Shown here: positions 18,267 through 26,719 of the stretch, in pieces
Layout: every line of letters begins with the position of its first letter
How positions within the stretch are numbered: the first letter of the stretch is position 1
Origin: Gemmatimonadaceae bacterium
GTDB lineage: Bacteria > Gemmatimonadota > Gemmatimonadetes > Gemmatimonadales > Gemmatimonadaceae
NCBI GenBank assembly: GCA_019186945.1
Contig: JABAQJ010000005.1
Coordinates: 124,001-188,000, forward strand
DNA: 64,000 nt
Reading direction: 5' to 3'
Position numbers and translations under genes: made by a program
Notes under the pieces: generated by a model
Database searches by the model: none
Told to the model about the DNA's origin: nothing
Seen by the model: the letters and a program-made list of their open reading frames with translations, nothing else

Positions 18267-19280
18267 CTATGGCTGCGTGGTCGCGTTCCCTGGTGAATCG
18301 CTCGCTGGCGGCAGACTCCGCAACAGCGCCTCGATTGCGGCATCTCTCTCCATTTTCTCCTGTTCGGCTTCTCGTGCGATCATCGTCGCAAGGCGGGTAC
18401 GGTCGCGCTGCCGGCGCACGAGATAGAGCGGCGTGATGACGAAGAGCAGAGCGAGGGTTGCCACCGTGAGATCGGCAAACACAGCAAGGGCGCCGTAGCG
18501 CCGTCGGGTCTGCGCCGCCCACCGCTTCTCGAAGTCGGCCAGCGTAATACCGTACGCGGCGCGAACCGCCTGATCGAGCGATCGCGTACGCGGCCAGTAG
18601 GCGAACAGCAAGGCAAGGCCATGCGTCCGGTCCAGTGCGGCCATGTCCGCGACGGCACGATAGGCAAGCGCGTACGTGGCGCCAGCCTGCGTTGCGCCTG
18701 CCGAGAAACCGGCGTCGAGCGTATCGAGCGACGGCGTACCGCGCAAGGCCAGCGCCACGTTGGTGGCCAGAACCTGGTCGCGACCCCACTCATTGGCGAC
18801 GAAGCTGGCGTATCCCTCGTCGAACCAGCGTGGCGGCAAGTCCCCGAGGAACTCGTGCAGGGCCAGATGAGCAAGTTCGTGGCGCAGCACGGCCTCCGGA
18901 TCGCCCGCATCCGAACCCGCGCTCGACCCCTGCATAACGATTCGGCCATCCGACGGGAAAGCGAATGCACTCCCCCACTCGGCGGCCACGTCGCCGACGT
19001 ACTCTCGAAATCGGCGCCAGTCGGATGCAATGACGATCAGGACAGGGCGCGTCGGGCGCGGCAAGCCACTGAATGTGTCGCGCGCCACGGCAGACGCGAG
19101 CAGCGATCGAGCCAGAAGCGCATCTCGCGGCTCAGCAACGATCGTGAAACGTCCGCTGTCCGTGCGTGTGCCCGCGTACTGCGCCGCCGCCGGCAGGAAC
19201 GCCAGCAGGCTCAGTCCGACCGCGACGGCGTGCCTCCACCATCGACGAGGCGCAGGATGTCGGCGCAGCGCGTGCCCCAT
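18267..19280 (-). CDS. Membrane-anchored peptidase MA-like metalloprotease
   Basis: Predicted zinc peptidase of about 337 residues. A signal sequence or anchor (about 17-34) is followed by a globular domain with H134-E-L-A-H138 and the downstream ligand Glu155 in WFDEGYASF, the gluzincin pattern seen in the peptidase MA-like family. A second hydrophobic segment, VATLALLFVITPLYLV, lies near the C-terminus with a charged cytoplasmic tail. The start at 19280 overlaps the upstream TPR gene by 70 bases. No shorter ATG, GTG or TTG start keeps the signal sequence. The family is structurally related to peptidases but often has no known substrate. It closes the che-cluster transcript. Confidence 0.75.
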   Translation of the reverse strand: MGHALRRHPAPRRWWRHAVAVGLSLLAFLPAAAQYAGTRTDSGRFTIVAEPRDALLARSLLASAVARDTFSGLPRPTRPVLIVIASDWRRFREYVGDVAAEWGSAFAFPSDGRIVMQGSSAGSDAGDPEAVLRHELAHLALHEFLGDLPPRWFDEGYASFVANEWGRDQVLATNVALALRGTPSLDTLDAGFSAGATQAGATYALAYRAVADMAALDRTHGLALLFAYWPRTRSLDQAVRAAYGITLADFEKRWAAQTRRRYGALAVFADLTVATLALLFVITPLYLVRRQRDRTRLATMIAREAEQEKMERDAAIEALLRSLPPASDSPGNATTQP

Positions 19281-20077
19281 GGATTGAACTTGTTCGCGTG
19301 CATCCCGTCGCGCCACGCATCCTTCGCTCCGTCGCCGTTTCCACCGAACCAGCGGGCCCGACCCAGGTGGTAGTACGCTTCCACCAGATTCGGACCCAGC
19401 GCCAGCGCCTTGCCGAAGAAGGTCTCCGCGTCTTCGAACATCTCCCGCTCGAAGTACAGCAGTCCCAGATAGTAGTGGGCATACAGCGTGGCCTTCCGAT
19501 CGTTGTCTAGCCGGATCACCCTTGCCAGGTGTTCGATCGCCTCGCCGAAGATCCCCTTCTTCAGGCAGATGTATCCCACGTTGACTCGCGCCAGCGCATT
19601 CGACGGCTCTCTGAGGAGCACGCGCTGGAAGTGCATGAGTGCCTCGTCGAAGCGGTCACGCAGCATCTGCGCCCATCCGAGCAGCGCTTCGGCCTGTGTG
19701 TCGTCGGGAACCAGATACAGCGCCCTAGTGAGCGCCGCCTCCGCAGCCTCGTAATCGCCAAGGGAGATCAGGCTCCAGCCCTTCTCGATGTACGTCGACG
19801 CGTTGAGATGATCCGCGCGAGCCGGAGGCGAAACGATGGCGGGTCCGGGGTCCGCGCCGACGAGTCGTTTCCACCGTTCGACCAGTTCCTTGATGTCGTC
19901 CTTGAGCCCCTGAAGACCGGCGAGATCGCGATCGACCGCGCGGTACAACGCGATGATCTCCCCCTTGAGTTCCTCGCGTCGGTCTGCGGCTCCAGGGCTG
20001 CCTAACGCGTCATCGATGCGTTGAAAGCGGCTTCGGAGCGCACCGCACGCGGCCTCAGCGGACAGCGGCGTACTCAC
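19211..20077 (-). CDS. Cytoplasmic TPR protein of the che cluster
   Basis: A 288-residue protein without signal peptide. Residues 1-75 are helical and charged, possibly a coiled coil (EELKGEIIALYRAVDRDLAG). From about residue 90 four to five TPR units follow, for example STYIEKGWSLISLGDYEAAE and AHYYLGLLYFEREMFEDAET. It overlaps the preceding cheW by 23 bases and the following peptidase gene by 70 bases, so it is almost certainly co-expressed with them. A scaffold role in the chemosensory complex is an inference from context. Confidence 0.85.
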   Translation of the reverse strand: MSTPLSAEAACGALRSRFQRIDDALGSPGAADRREELKGEIIALYRAVDRDLAGLQGLKDDIKELVERWKRLVGADPGPAIVSPPARADHLNASTYIEKGWSLISLGDYEAAEAALTRALYLVPDDTQAEALLGWAQMLRDRFDEALMHFQRVLLREPSNALARVNVGYICLKKGIFGEAIEHLARVIRLDNDRKATLYAHYYLGLLYFEREMFEDAETFFGKALALGPNLVEAYYHLGRARWFGGNGDGAKDAWRDGMHANKFNPWGTRCADILRLVDGGGTPSRSD

Positions 20078-20534
20078 GGCTCGGCTCCTGGTTCGGGAGG
20101 TCGCCGGAGGATGCCAGCAAGCGGCCGATGTCCAGCACGATCACGAGATCTCCGTCGCGGCGCGTGATCCCCTGCATCGCGTCCAGTGCCGCGGCACGGA
20201 GCGACCGCGGCGGCGGTTCCAGGTCGCCGAGCGACCGGACATCGAGCACAGAGTCGACCACGATCGCCATCCACTCGCCGACAGACGACAAGACGAGGAT
20301 CCGCGTCGAAATGCCGACTTCCCCATCGTCGAGACAGAGCCGCTGCGCGAGGTTGACGACGGGAACGACTCTCCCGGAGTATTCGACGACGCCTTCCACC
20401 CATGAAGGACCGCCCGGTATGCGCCGCGGCGGCTCGTATCGGAGCACGCGTTCGACCCCCTCGATCGGTGCCGCATACAGGTCGCGCCCGATGCGAAACG
20501 TCACCACCCGTGGCCGCTCAGCCTGGCTGGTCAC
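20055..20534 (-). CDS. cheW: CheW-like chemotaxis coupling protein (copy 1)
   Basis: Adaptor of 159 residues that links CheA to receptors. The CheW fold spans residues 7-140, with VTFRIGRDLYAAPIEGVERV at the start, the conserved VEGVVEYSGRVVPVVNL core and a closing LVIVLDIGRLL strand. It has no kinase or receiver domain. It overlaps the upstream cheW by four bases (ATGA) and the downstream TPR gene by 23 bases. Two adjacent CheW copies here and one beside CheA suggest distinct partners. Confidence 0.9.
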   Translation of the reverse strand: MTSQAERPRVVTFRIGRDLYAAPIEGVERVLRYEPPRRIPGGPSWVEGVVEYSGRVVPVVNLAQRLCLDDGEVGISTRILVLSSVGEWMAIVVDSVLDVRSLGDLEPPPRSLRAAALDAMQGITRRDGDLVIVLDIGRLLASSGDLPNQEPSREYAAVR

Positions 20535-21055
20535 AAGGCCTCGGGAATCGAGGGCGTTTGACAGGCACTGATGAGCGATCGCGCATCCACCAGCGCAACC
20601 AGCAATCCGTCTCGAACGAAGAGGCCCAGCAGCAACTCGTCATCCCAGACGCCATCGGGGACGTCACGCAGTAACGACAGATCCAGTTTCACCACGTCTT
20701 CCACGTCCCCAACAGCCAGTCCGATTCGACGGCCGCCGCCACGCATGACGAGCGCCGACAGCGGGCCAGCTGCTTCGCGTCGCATCCCAAGAACGCTCGC
20801 CGTATCGTACAGCGTGAGCAGCTGTGCGCCGTGCCGGAATACTCCCAGTATCGTTGGTGCCGTACCGCCAACCTCGTGAACCTCCGGCGCCTCGATGGTC
20901 TCGTCCACGGACTGCAGGTCAACGGCGAAACGTTCGGCACCCAACCGGAACACAAGCACGTCCGCCACCCCGGTGCGGGCGTTCGCACGCTCGCGGAAGC
21001 GCAGCGGCAGCGTCCCGGAGAGAGCATTGGATGCCATGTGGATGTGACTGGTCAT
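20531..21055 (-). CDS. cheW: CheW-like chemotaxis coupling protein (copy 2)
   Basis: A 174-residue CheW domain protein with an N-terminal extension of about 30 residues. The core starts VLVFRLGAERFAVDLQSVDE, continues with PTILGVFRHGAQLLTLYD and closes with LLVALVDARSL. An alternative ATG at 21037 would remove six residues. It is 54 bases downstream of cheB and overlaps the next cheW. It is more divergent than the other copies in the central loop (GVFRHGAQ in place of the usual Leu-Arg-Gly). Confidence 0.87.
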   Translation of the reverse strand: MTSHIHMASNALSGTLPLRFRERANARTGVADVLVFRLGAERFAVDLQSVDETIEAPEVHEVGGTAPTILGVFRHGAQLLTLYDTASVLGMRREAAGPLSALVMRGGGRRIGLAVGDVEDVVKLDLSLLRDVPDGVWDDELLLGLFVRDGLLVALVDARSLISACQTPSIPEAL

Positions 21056-21109
21056 GCGTGCGGGTGACTGGTCGGCGTCCCTACAATGACCGCGGGAGAG
21101 GGTATCGGG

Positions 21110-22183
21110 TCACAACCAGCGGCGACGCTCCATCGCGGCAGCGAGGCAGCTGGGTATCATTTCCAGCGAGGCAACATCGTCTGCTCCGGCCAGCGACAGT
21201 GCCGCCTGAGGCATCCCCCAGACAGTGGACGTCGCCTGATCCTGCACGATGGCGTAGCCACCAGCCAAGCGCAGCTCGCGCAGACCTTCGGCGCCGTCCC
21301 TGCCCATCCCGGTGAGCACAACTCCGACGCTGCGGTTGCCGCAGGCTTGCGCCACGGATTCGAAGAGCGGATCGGCAGCGGGCCGCATGCCGTGCCTGAG
21401 CGCGTCGTCTAGCACGGAGAGGACGAGGCCCGATGAACCACGGGCAACGCGCATCTGCTTCCCGCCCGGGGCAACATACGCGTGATCCGCCAGCAGACGC
21501 TCTCCGTCGCACCCTTCGCGTACTGTGAGATCAGAAACGGTATCCAGTCGGCGCGCTAGCGACTCCGTGAACCCCGCTGGCATGTGCTGGACGATCAGAT
21601 ACGCGGTGTCGCCTGTGCGCGGAATGGCCGAGAGAAGCCCGGCGAGCGCTCTGGGGCCTCCCGTGGATGCGGCGATCGCCACCACGCAGGCAGCCGGCAC
21701 ACCGGATTCCAGAACGGCATCCGCGCTTCGCGTGGCCCGCGGTTCGACTGACGTCGCGTGGCAGGCCGATACAGGCGGTCCGATGGTCCGCGCCACGCGG
21801 AGTGCGTTGAGCAAACGATCGCTAAGCGAGGCCGCGTCGAACAGGTCGACGCGACTGGGCTTATGCACGAAATCGACAGCGCCCAGTTCCAGCGCACGGA
21901 TGGTCAGATCGCCTCCCCGCGGGTCGTCCAGAGCGCTCAGCATGACGACGGCACGCGGCGTCTCGCGCATGATCCTGTCCAGCACCTCGAGGCCATGCAT
22001 CCCGGGCATTGCCACATCGAGGGTGACGATATCCGGTTCGAGCGCCCGGACCTTGGCGAGTGCGTCAGCTCCATCGCGCGCTACGCCCGCCAGCACAAAC
22101 TCGCCGCTCTCGGCGATCACGTCGGCCACGACCTGACGGACGAGAGCGCTGTCGTCAACCACGAGAACCCGATTTCCGGTCAC
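21110..22183 (-). CDS. cheB: Chemotaxis protein-glutamate methylesterase CheB
   Basis: Two-domain response regulator of 357 residues that removes methyl groups from, or deamidates, chemoreceptors. The receiver domain has Asp10-Asp11 and phospho-acceptor Asp56 in LDVAMPG, with Lys108 in HKPS. After a linker the esterase domain shows the triad Ser173 (AASTGG), His200 (VQHMPAG) and Asp296 (GMGRDG). All key residues are present. The start overlaps the cheD stop by four bases. No cheR methyltransferase is nearby, although CheB normally opposes it. Confidence 0.97.
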   Translation of the reverse strand: MTGNRVLVVDDSALVRQVVADVIAESGEFVLAGVARDGADALAKVRALEPDIVTLDVAMPGMHGLEVLDRIMRETPRAVVMLSALDDPRGGDLTIRALELGAVDFVHKPSRVDLFDAASLSDRLLNALRVARTIGPPVSACHATSVEPRATRSADAVLESGVPAACVVAIAASTGGPRALAGLLSAIPRTGDTAYLIVQHMPAGFTESLARRLDTVSDLTVREGCDGERLLADHAYVAPGGKQMRVARGSSGLVLSVLDDALRHGMRPAADPLFESVAQACGNRSVGVVLTGMGRDGAEGLRELRLAGGYAIVQDQATSTVWGMPQAALSLAGADDVASLEMIPSCLAAAMERRRWL

Positions 22184-22692
22184 AGCGTGCGATCCCCGCG
22201 TTTCAGCGAGCGAACGAGCATCGTCCCGGTGGACACGTCGAAGTAGACCGACCGTCCGTAGTCACCACCGACATCTTCGGCAACCAGCAATACGCCCGCA
22301 TCCTGGAGCGCGCGTCGCGTGGCCTTGATGTTGCGCTCGCCCATGTTGACGCCTCCCATCAGCAGCAGCGGGCCGAACATCGACGCCCCACCCGCCATCT
22401 TCGCTACCAATCGACGGCCCGCGCCCGCTGATCGCAGTTTCCGGAGCAGCAGCGGAACGGCATGCACGGCGCTTCTCGCCGGACGCGCGACCGGACCAGC
22501 GCGATCCTCACACGGGAGGAGGATGTGCGCGAGGACGGCGCAGCGTGTCTCTGCGTCATAGATCGCCAAGGCAATGCACGATCCCAGGCCGTGCGTGGAC
22601 AGTATCCCCGAGCCGCGAAGCAGCCTCGAGTCGGCAACGCCGACGCGCGATTCCGTGACTGCGAGCGGATCGCCCGGCATCGGCGTGGACAT
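22180..22692 (-). CDS. cheD: Chemoreceptor glutamine deamidase CheD
   Basis: A 170-residue deamidase acting on receptor glutamines, and in CheC-containing systems a partner of CheC. The catalytic Cys39 lies in THGLGSCIA with the adjacent Thr33, and His56 lies in AVLAHILLP. The conserved GGVNMGERNIKA loop is present. It sits three bases after the PATAN-TPR gene and overlaps cheB. Together with cheC at 32276-32896 it implies CheC/CheD-type adaptation. Confidence 0.94.
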   Translation of the reverse strand: MSTPMPGDPLAVTESRVGVADSRLLRGSGILSTHGLGSCIALAIYDAETRCAVLAHILLPCEDRAGPVARPARSAVHAVPLLLRKLRSAGAGRRLVAKMAGGASMFGPLLLMGGVNMGERNIKATRRALQDAGVLLVAEDVGGDYGRSVYFDVSTGTMLVRSLKRGDRTL

Positions 22693-22695
22693 GAC

Positions 22696-24312
22696 TCAAT
22701 CCAGCCGTCGCGAGGTATCGAGGTTGTTGCTTGCCATCGGATTGTCGGGAGCGAGAGCCAACGATCTCTCCCAGCACCGCCGGGCATCCTCTCGCTCTCC
22801 ACGCCGAAATCGGATGTTCCCCAGCTTGAGATAGACGTCGCCACCCAGATCCGGATCGAGGCGCAGCGCGCGCCGATATGCGTCGAACGCCTCGTCATAC
22901 CGGCCGACACGATACGAGAGATCGCCGCTGTTCTTCTGGAGCTGAGGCAGCGTCGCGTCGTCGCGCAGTCCCAGCTCGACCGCATTCGCCGCCTCTGCGT
23001 ATCGCCCGCGCCGCTCCAACGCCACGGCGAGGTTGTTCTGCAGCACGGCGGCGTGCGGGTGGACAGCGACTCCCTCGGTAAGGATCGCGATGGCCCGATC
23101 GCAATCGCCGCTCAGCGCGGCCGCCAGAGATGCGTAGTGAAAGAAAGTTGCCGGACGCACGCGCGACCCCCAGCGCGCCGCAGCATCGCGCAGGCTGGCG
23201 TCGGCCCTGGCGACCTCTCCGCGTTTCAGTGCCAGCACGCCTAACGCGAACCGCACCTCGGGCGCGTCCGGCGCCTGCTTTCCGGCCTCGCGCAGTGCCA
23301 CCCGTGCGTCTTCGAGTCTGCCGAGCCGCTCCAGCGCGTACGCGAGATTGACGTGCGCGCCCCAGGACGACCCCGGACGAGCCGCGAGGACACGGAAGAT
23401 CCTGACGGCTTCGTCGAACCGCCCCTGGCGGAGTCCGATGAGCCCGAGGAAGTGCATGGCCGTCGTCTCGCCCGGACGCAGCTCGGTGACGCGGCGGAAC
23501 TCGCGCTGTGCCTCGTCGAACATCGACGTCCGGTAAAACGCCACGCCGAGGTTCCGATGTTCGACAACCCTTGTTTCGTGCGACACGTGCTCGGGCACGT
23601 GTGAGCGTCCAACGCAGTGCAGATATCCGGCCGAAGCCAAGCCGAACAGGGCCTTGCCTACTTCGAAGTCGCCAAGACCCGACTCCTCTATCAGCGCGGA
23701 CACGTCGCGCATGCCGTCGATCAGCGGGATGAGCATATACTGTTCCTGCGACAGGACCGCGGCTTTCTCCGACAGCTTCTGCTCATCGAGCGCGAAAATG
23801 AGGTCGAAGCTGGTGATCTTCTTCTCGATCAGGCTCCATTCGTCCACGCGACGCGCTCCCTCGAGCATCAACGACTCAGGGTGGATGGAAACCGTGAAGT
23901 CCTGATACTCCGGCCTGACGTCGGGCTCGAACGTGAAAGTCCCCTGCGTCCAGGTGAACAGGTAGTAGATGTCCTCCTCGATCTGCTGCTTGATGTAACC
24001 GTGAAGCTGGTCGCGGTCGATCATGCCCTGTGCGACCAGAATCTCGCCAAGCCTGGTTTGCGGCTCCGCCGCCTGCGCGGCGATCGCGACCTCGAGCTGT
24101 TCGCGCGTCAGGCGACCTTGTTTGAGCAGCACGTCGCCCAAACGGTCTCGCCGATTTATGATCGAGGCGTAGCAGATCCTTCCCCGGTCGAAGTAAACGC
24201 TGCCGAAAGCATGCCGGTGCGCAACGCTCAGGCAGCCGGTCTTGTGTCCCATCGTCAGCAACTGAAGCACGTCCGGGAGCGAAGCCTCGGACAGCGAGCC
24301 GCGGATCGCCAT
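22696..24312 (-). CDS. PATAN (DUF4388) domain protein with TPR repeats
   Basis: A 538-residue soluble protein. The N-terminal DUF4388/PATAN module starts AIRGSLSEASLPDVLQLLTM and includes GSVYFDRGRICYAS. Its helical extension contains RLGEILVAQGMIDRDQLHGY and FTFEPDV. From about residue 250 at least seven TPR units follow. PATAN domains are known in other bacteria as partners of CheY-like, roadblock and MglA-type GTPase modules. The ATG shares a base with the stop of the DnaA-like gene (TGATG), giving tight translational coupling. A scaffold joining the GTPase and Che branches is the likely role, by inference. Confidence 0.88.
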   Translation of the reverse strand: MAIRGSLSEASLPDVLQLLTMGHKTGCLSVAHRHAFGSVYFDRGRICYASIINRRDRLGDVLLKQGRLTREQLEVAIAAQAAEPQTRLGEILVAQGMIDRDQLHGYIKQQIEEDIYYLFTWTQGTFTFEPDVRPEYQDFTVSIHPESLMLEGARRVDEWSLIEKKITSFDLIFALDEQKLSEKAAVLSQEQYMLIPLIDGMRDVSALIEESGLGDFEVGKALFGLASAGYLHCVGRSHVPEHVSHETRVVEHRNLGVAFYRTSMFDEAQREFRRVTELRPGETTAMHFLGLIGLRQGRFDEAVRIFRVLAARPGSSWGAHVNLAYALERLGRLEDARVALREAGKQAPDAPEVRFALGVLALKRGEVARADASLRDAAARWGSRVRPATFFHYASLAAALSGDCDRAIAILTEGVAVHPHAAVLQNNLAVALERRGRYAEAANAVELGLRDDATLPQLQKNSGDLSYRVGRYDEAFDAYRRALRLDPDLGGDVYLKLGNIRFRRGEREDARRCWERSLALAPDNPMASNNLDTSRRLD

Positions 24313-26108
24313 CAGGGCACCGTCTCGACGATGCGCCCATCGGGCCCGGGCCAGTCGGTCACGACCTTCTCGGGATCAAGGAAGAACTCGTCGACCAGAC
24401 CTTCGCTCGACGCAACCACGGACGCGCCAGGCAAGGGCCGGATGATCGGATCTGTGGCCGGCAAGTCGATCGTGGGAGCCGCGGCTTCATCGCCTGGCGA
24501 GACCGGCGTGTGCCGCGCGACGCGCTCCGCTTCCGGAACGCAGCCCACGTCAACGGTCAGGCCTCCGTCGAGGCGCGACCGGAGTCGCGCAGCGACGTCC
24601 GTCATCTTCGACGGCGAGAGGGCACTCGCGAACACCACCTGCTTTCCAGCATCGTGCATGGCGTTGAACAGGTGGAACAGCTCTTCCTGTGCGCGCTCCT
24701 TCCCAGACAGCAGGTGCAGGTCGTCGATCAGGAGCGCGTCGCAGGATCGATAGCGGGCACGCCAGCGATCGACTGTGTCCGTCTGCATGGCGGCGATCAA
24801 TTGCTGCGTCCAGCTTTCGACGTCGACACAAGCCACGGTCCACGATCTGGCAGGCGAACTCCTGGCTGCGAGCGCATTCCCGATCGCGTGCAACAGGTGT
24901 GTCTTGCCAGCACCGCCTGCCCCCGTCAGGACCAACGGATTATAGTCCGCACCAGGACGATCGATCACGGTTGCGGCGATACGCAGCGCGAGCAGATTCG
25001 TTGGCGCGCCGACGATGCGATCGATGGTGAACCGGGGATCGGGACACGGCGGCGGCTCGGCGGCAGCGTATGCGTGTAGGAGAAGCGCCTCGGCATCCGC
25101 GAGGCGGTCCGGATCCCGGAACGACGGATGGCCGGCGAGCGCCGGATTCAGGCGAACCGCATCCTCCTCGATCGCTCGCAGGCGCTCACATGCCGCAGCG
25201 AATCTGGCATCGAGTGCCTCGACGTCGGGCGCCACCGGCTGCGCAAGTACGCGCGCCAACATCGCGGTCCTGAATCCTGCCCGATCCCAGCGCTCGATGC
25301 ACTCGGTGAGCTGGACGCGCCAGGACTCCACGGATTCCGCGACTGCCGCGGCTACGTCCGACAGGAAACTCTCGAACTCGTCTTCGGATTGGGCAGGCAC
25401 GACCTGCGGTTCTCTACACGCACCGTCGACCGGCGGCCCCGTGACATCCCCGATTGCCTGCTGGGCGACGACCCGGTTCAATGCTCCCTGCAGTTCGCGA
25501 ACGTTGGTCCAGGGCGGACGAGCGATCTCGTCCAGTACCGTCGCCGGCAGCTCCAACTGACGTTCGGCGCACTTGTGCCGGAGAATGGCAACGCGCATCT
25601 CGAAATCTGGCACGCCGATATCGACGGTCAGTCCGCCGGCAAGACGCGAGAGGAGCCGCGCATCGGCGTCGTCAATCTCCCTCGGCGGGCGATCGGACGT
25701 CATCACGATCTGGCGGCCCGCGCGCTGCAGCGCGTTCAGCATGCGCAGCAGTTCGCTTTGTGTCTCCGCACGACCGGTCAGGAACTGCACGTCGTCCAGC
25801 AGCAGCGCACCGGCGGACTGCCATCGCCGCTTGACTGCATCGGCATGACCGGCCGCCACGGCGGCATTCAGTTGGTCGACGAGGTCGTCGAGCGACAGCA
25901 ACTCCACCTCGAGTCCCGGGTGCTGCGCCCGCAGGCCGTTGCCGATAGCTGCCATGAGGTGCGTCTTGCCGAGCCCGGAGCCGGAGCAGATGAAGAGCGG
26001 GTTGTAGACGGCGCCCGGCGACTCCACGACGGCACGCGCGGCCGAGACCGCGAGTCGGTTAGCGGGACCGACAGCGTAGTTGTCGAAGCGAAGACGTCCG
26101 TCGATCAC
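24312..26108 (-). CDS. Tandem DnaA/Hda-type AAA+ ATPase without DNA-binding domain
   Basis: A 598-residue protein with two DnaA domain III-like modules. Module 1 (1-220) has VGPANRLA, Walker A GSGLGKT 43-49, Walker B LLLDD 102-106, sensor I TSD 137-139, Arg-finger box RLLSR 151-155 and sensor II NVRELQGALNR 202-212. Residues 240-350 form a helical linker of unknown type. Module 2 (358-530) has Walker A GAGGAGKT 396-403, Walker B LLIDD 459-463 and RLRSR 508-512, but lacks sensor II and the lid. There is no DnaA domain IV helix-turn-helix, so this is not the replication initiator. It overlaps mglA by four bases and touches the PATAN gene. A nucleotide-driven assembly switch acting with MglA is an inference. 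Confidence 0.88.
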   Translation of the reverse strand: MIDGRLRFDNYAVGPANRLAVSAARAVVESPGAVYNPLFICSGSGLGKTHLMAAIGNGLRAQHPGLEVELLSLDDLVDQLNAAVAAGHADAVKRRWQSAGALLLDDVQFLTGRAETQSELLRMLNALQRAGRQIVMTSDRPPREIDDADARLLSRLAGGLTVDIGVPDFEMRVAILRHKCAERQLELPATVLDEIARPPWTNVRELQGALNRVVAQQAIGDVTGPPVDGACREPQVVPAQSEDEFESFLSDVAAAVAESVESWRVQLTECIERWDRAGFRTAMLARVLAQPVAPDVEALDARFAAACERLRAIEEDAVRLNPALAGHPSFRDPDRLADAEALLLHAYAAAEPPPCPDPRFTIDRIVGAPTNLLALRIAATVIDRPGADYNPLVLTGAGGAGKTHLLHAIGNALAARSSPARSWTVACVDVESWTQQLIAAMQTDTVDRWRARYRSCDALLIDDLHLLSGKERAQEELFHLFNAMHDAGKQVVFASALSPSKMTDVAARLRSRLDGGLTVDVGCVPEAERVARHTPVSPGDEAAAPTIDLPATDPIIRPLPGASVVASSEGLVDEFFLDPEKVVTDWPGPDGRIVETVP

Positions 26109-26716
26109 GTGCGGGCTCCGGCATGCGATGTTGCATTCAGGCGGCGGAGGACGAGCTCCGAGATGCTCCGCAGGGTTTCGAAGACCCCCGCACCGGTGAG
26201 TGCGTCGGCAGCATGGCTCGGCACGCCTCGGAAGTTCAGTTCCTCTTCCATCAGATGCGGGGGAGAAATCAGATCGCGCGGGAGGTCCTGCTTGTTGTAT
26301 TGGAGGACGAGCGGGAGCGTGCGTGGGTCAACGTGCTGGTCCGCGAGCGCCTCATGGAGATCGCGAAGGCTCTCGATGTTCTCTTCCTGCTGGCGTCGCT
26401 GGCTGTCGGCGACGAACACGACGCCATCTGCTCCCTGCAACACGAGTTTCCGCGTGTTGCGGTAGTACGCCTGGCCCGGTACGGTATAGAGCTGGAAACG
26501 CGTCGTGAAGCCGGAAATCGTCCCCAGTTCGAGCGGGAGAAAGTCGAAGAAAAGGGTTCGCTCGTTGTGCGTTGCCAACGACACCATGGCGCCTCGCCGC
26601 TCGGCCGGGACCCGCTCGTAGATGTACTGCAGGTTGCTGGTCTTCCCGGACCTTCCCGGTCCGTAGTAGACGATCTTGCAGGTGATTTCGCGGCCAGGAT
26701 AATCGACGACAGGCAT
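26105..26716 (-). CDS. mglA: MglA-type Ras-like GTPase
   Basis: A 203-residue small GTPase of the bacterial MglA family, which sets cell polarity and controls gliding or pilus motility in Myxococcus. G1 is GPGRSGKTS at 19-27, G3 has the MglA-type form TVPGQ at 78-82, and G4 is NKQD at 141-144. The G3 Asp of eukaryotic Ras is replaced as usual for MglA. The cognate GAP would be a roadblock protein, and three roadblock modules lie directly upstream. It overlaps the DnaA-like ATPase gene by four bases. Confidence 0.94.
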   Translation of the reverse strand: MPVVDYPGREITCKIVYYGPGRSGKTSNLQYIYERVPAERRGAMVSLATHNERTLFFDFLPLELGTISGFTTRFQLYTVPGQAYYRNTRKLVLQGADGVVFVADSQRRQQEENIESLRDLHEALADQHVDPRTLPLVLQYNKQDLPRDLISPPHLMEEELNFRGVPSHAADALTGAGVFETLRSISELVLRRLNATSHAGART

Positions 26717-26719
26717 GGC

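Noticed and set aside
24312-26108. Calling this gene dnaA, the replication initiator
   Set aside because: There is no C-terminal DNA-binding domain IV or domain I, the AAA+ module is duplicated, and the neighbours are signalling genes rather than dnaN or recF.
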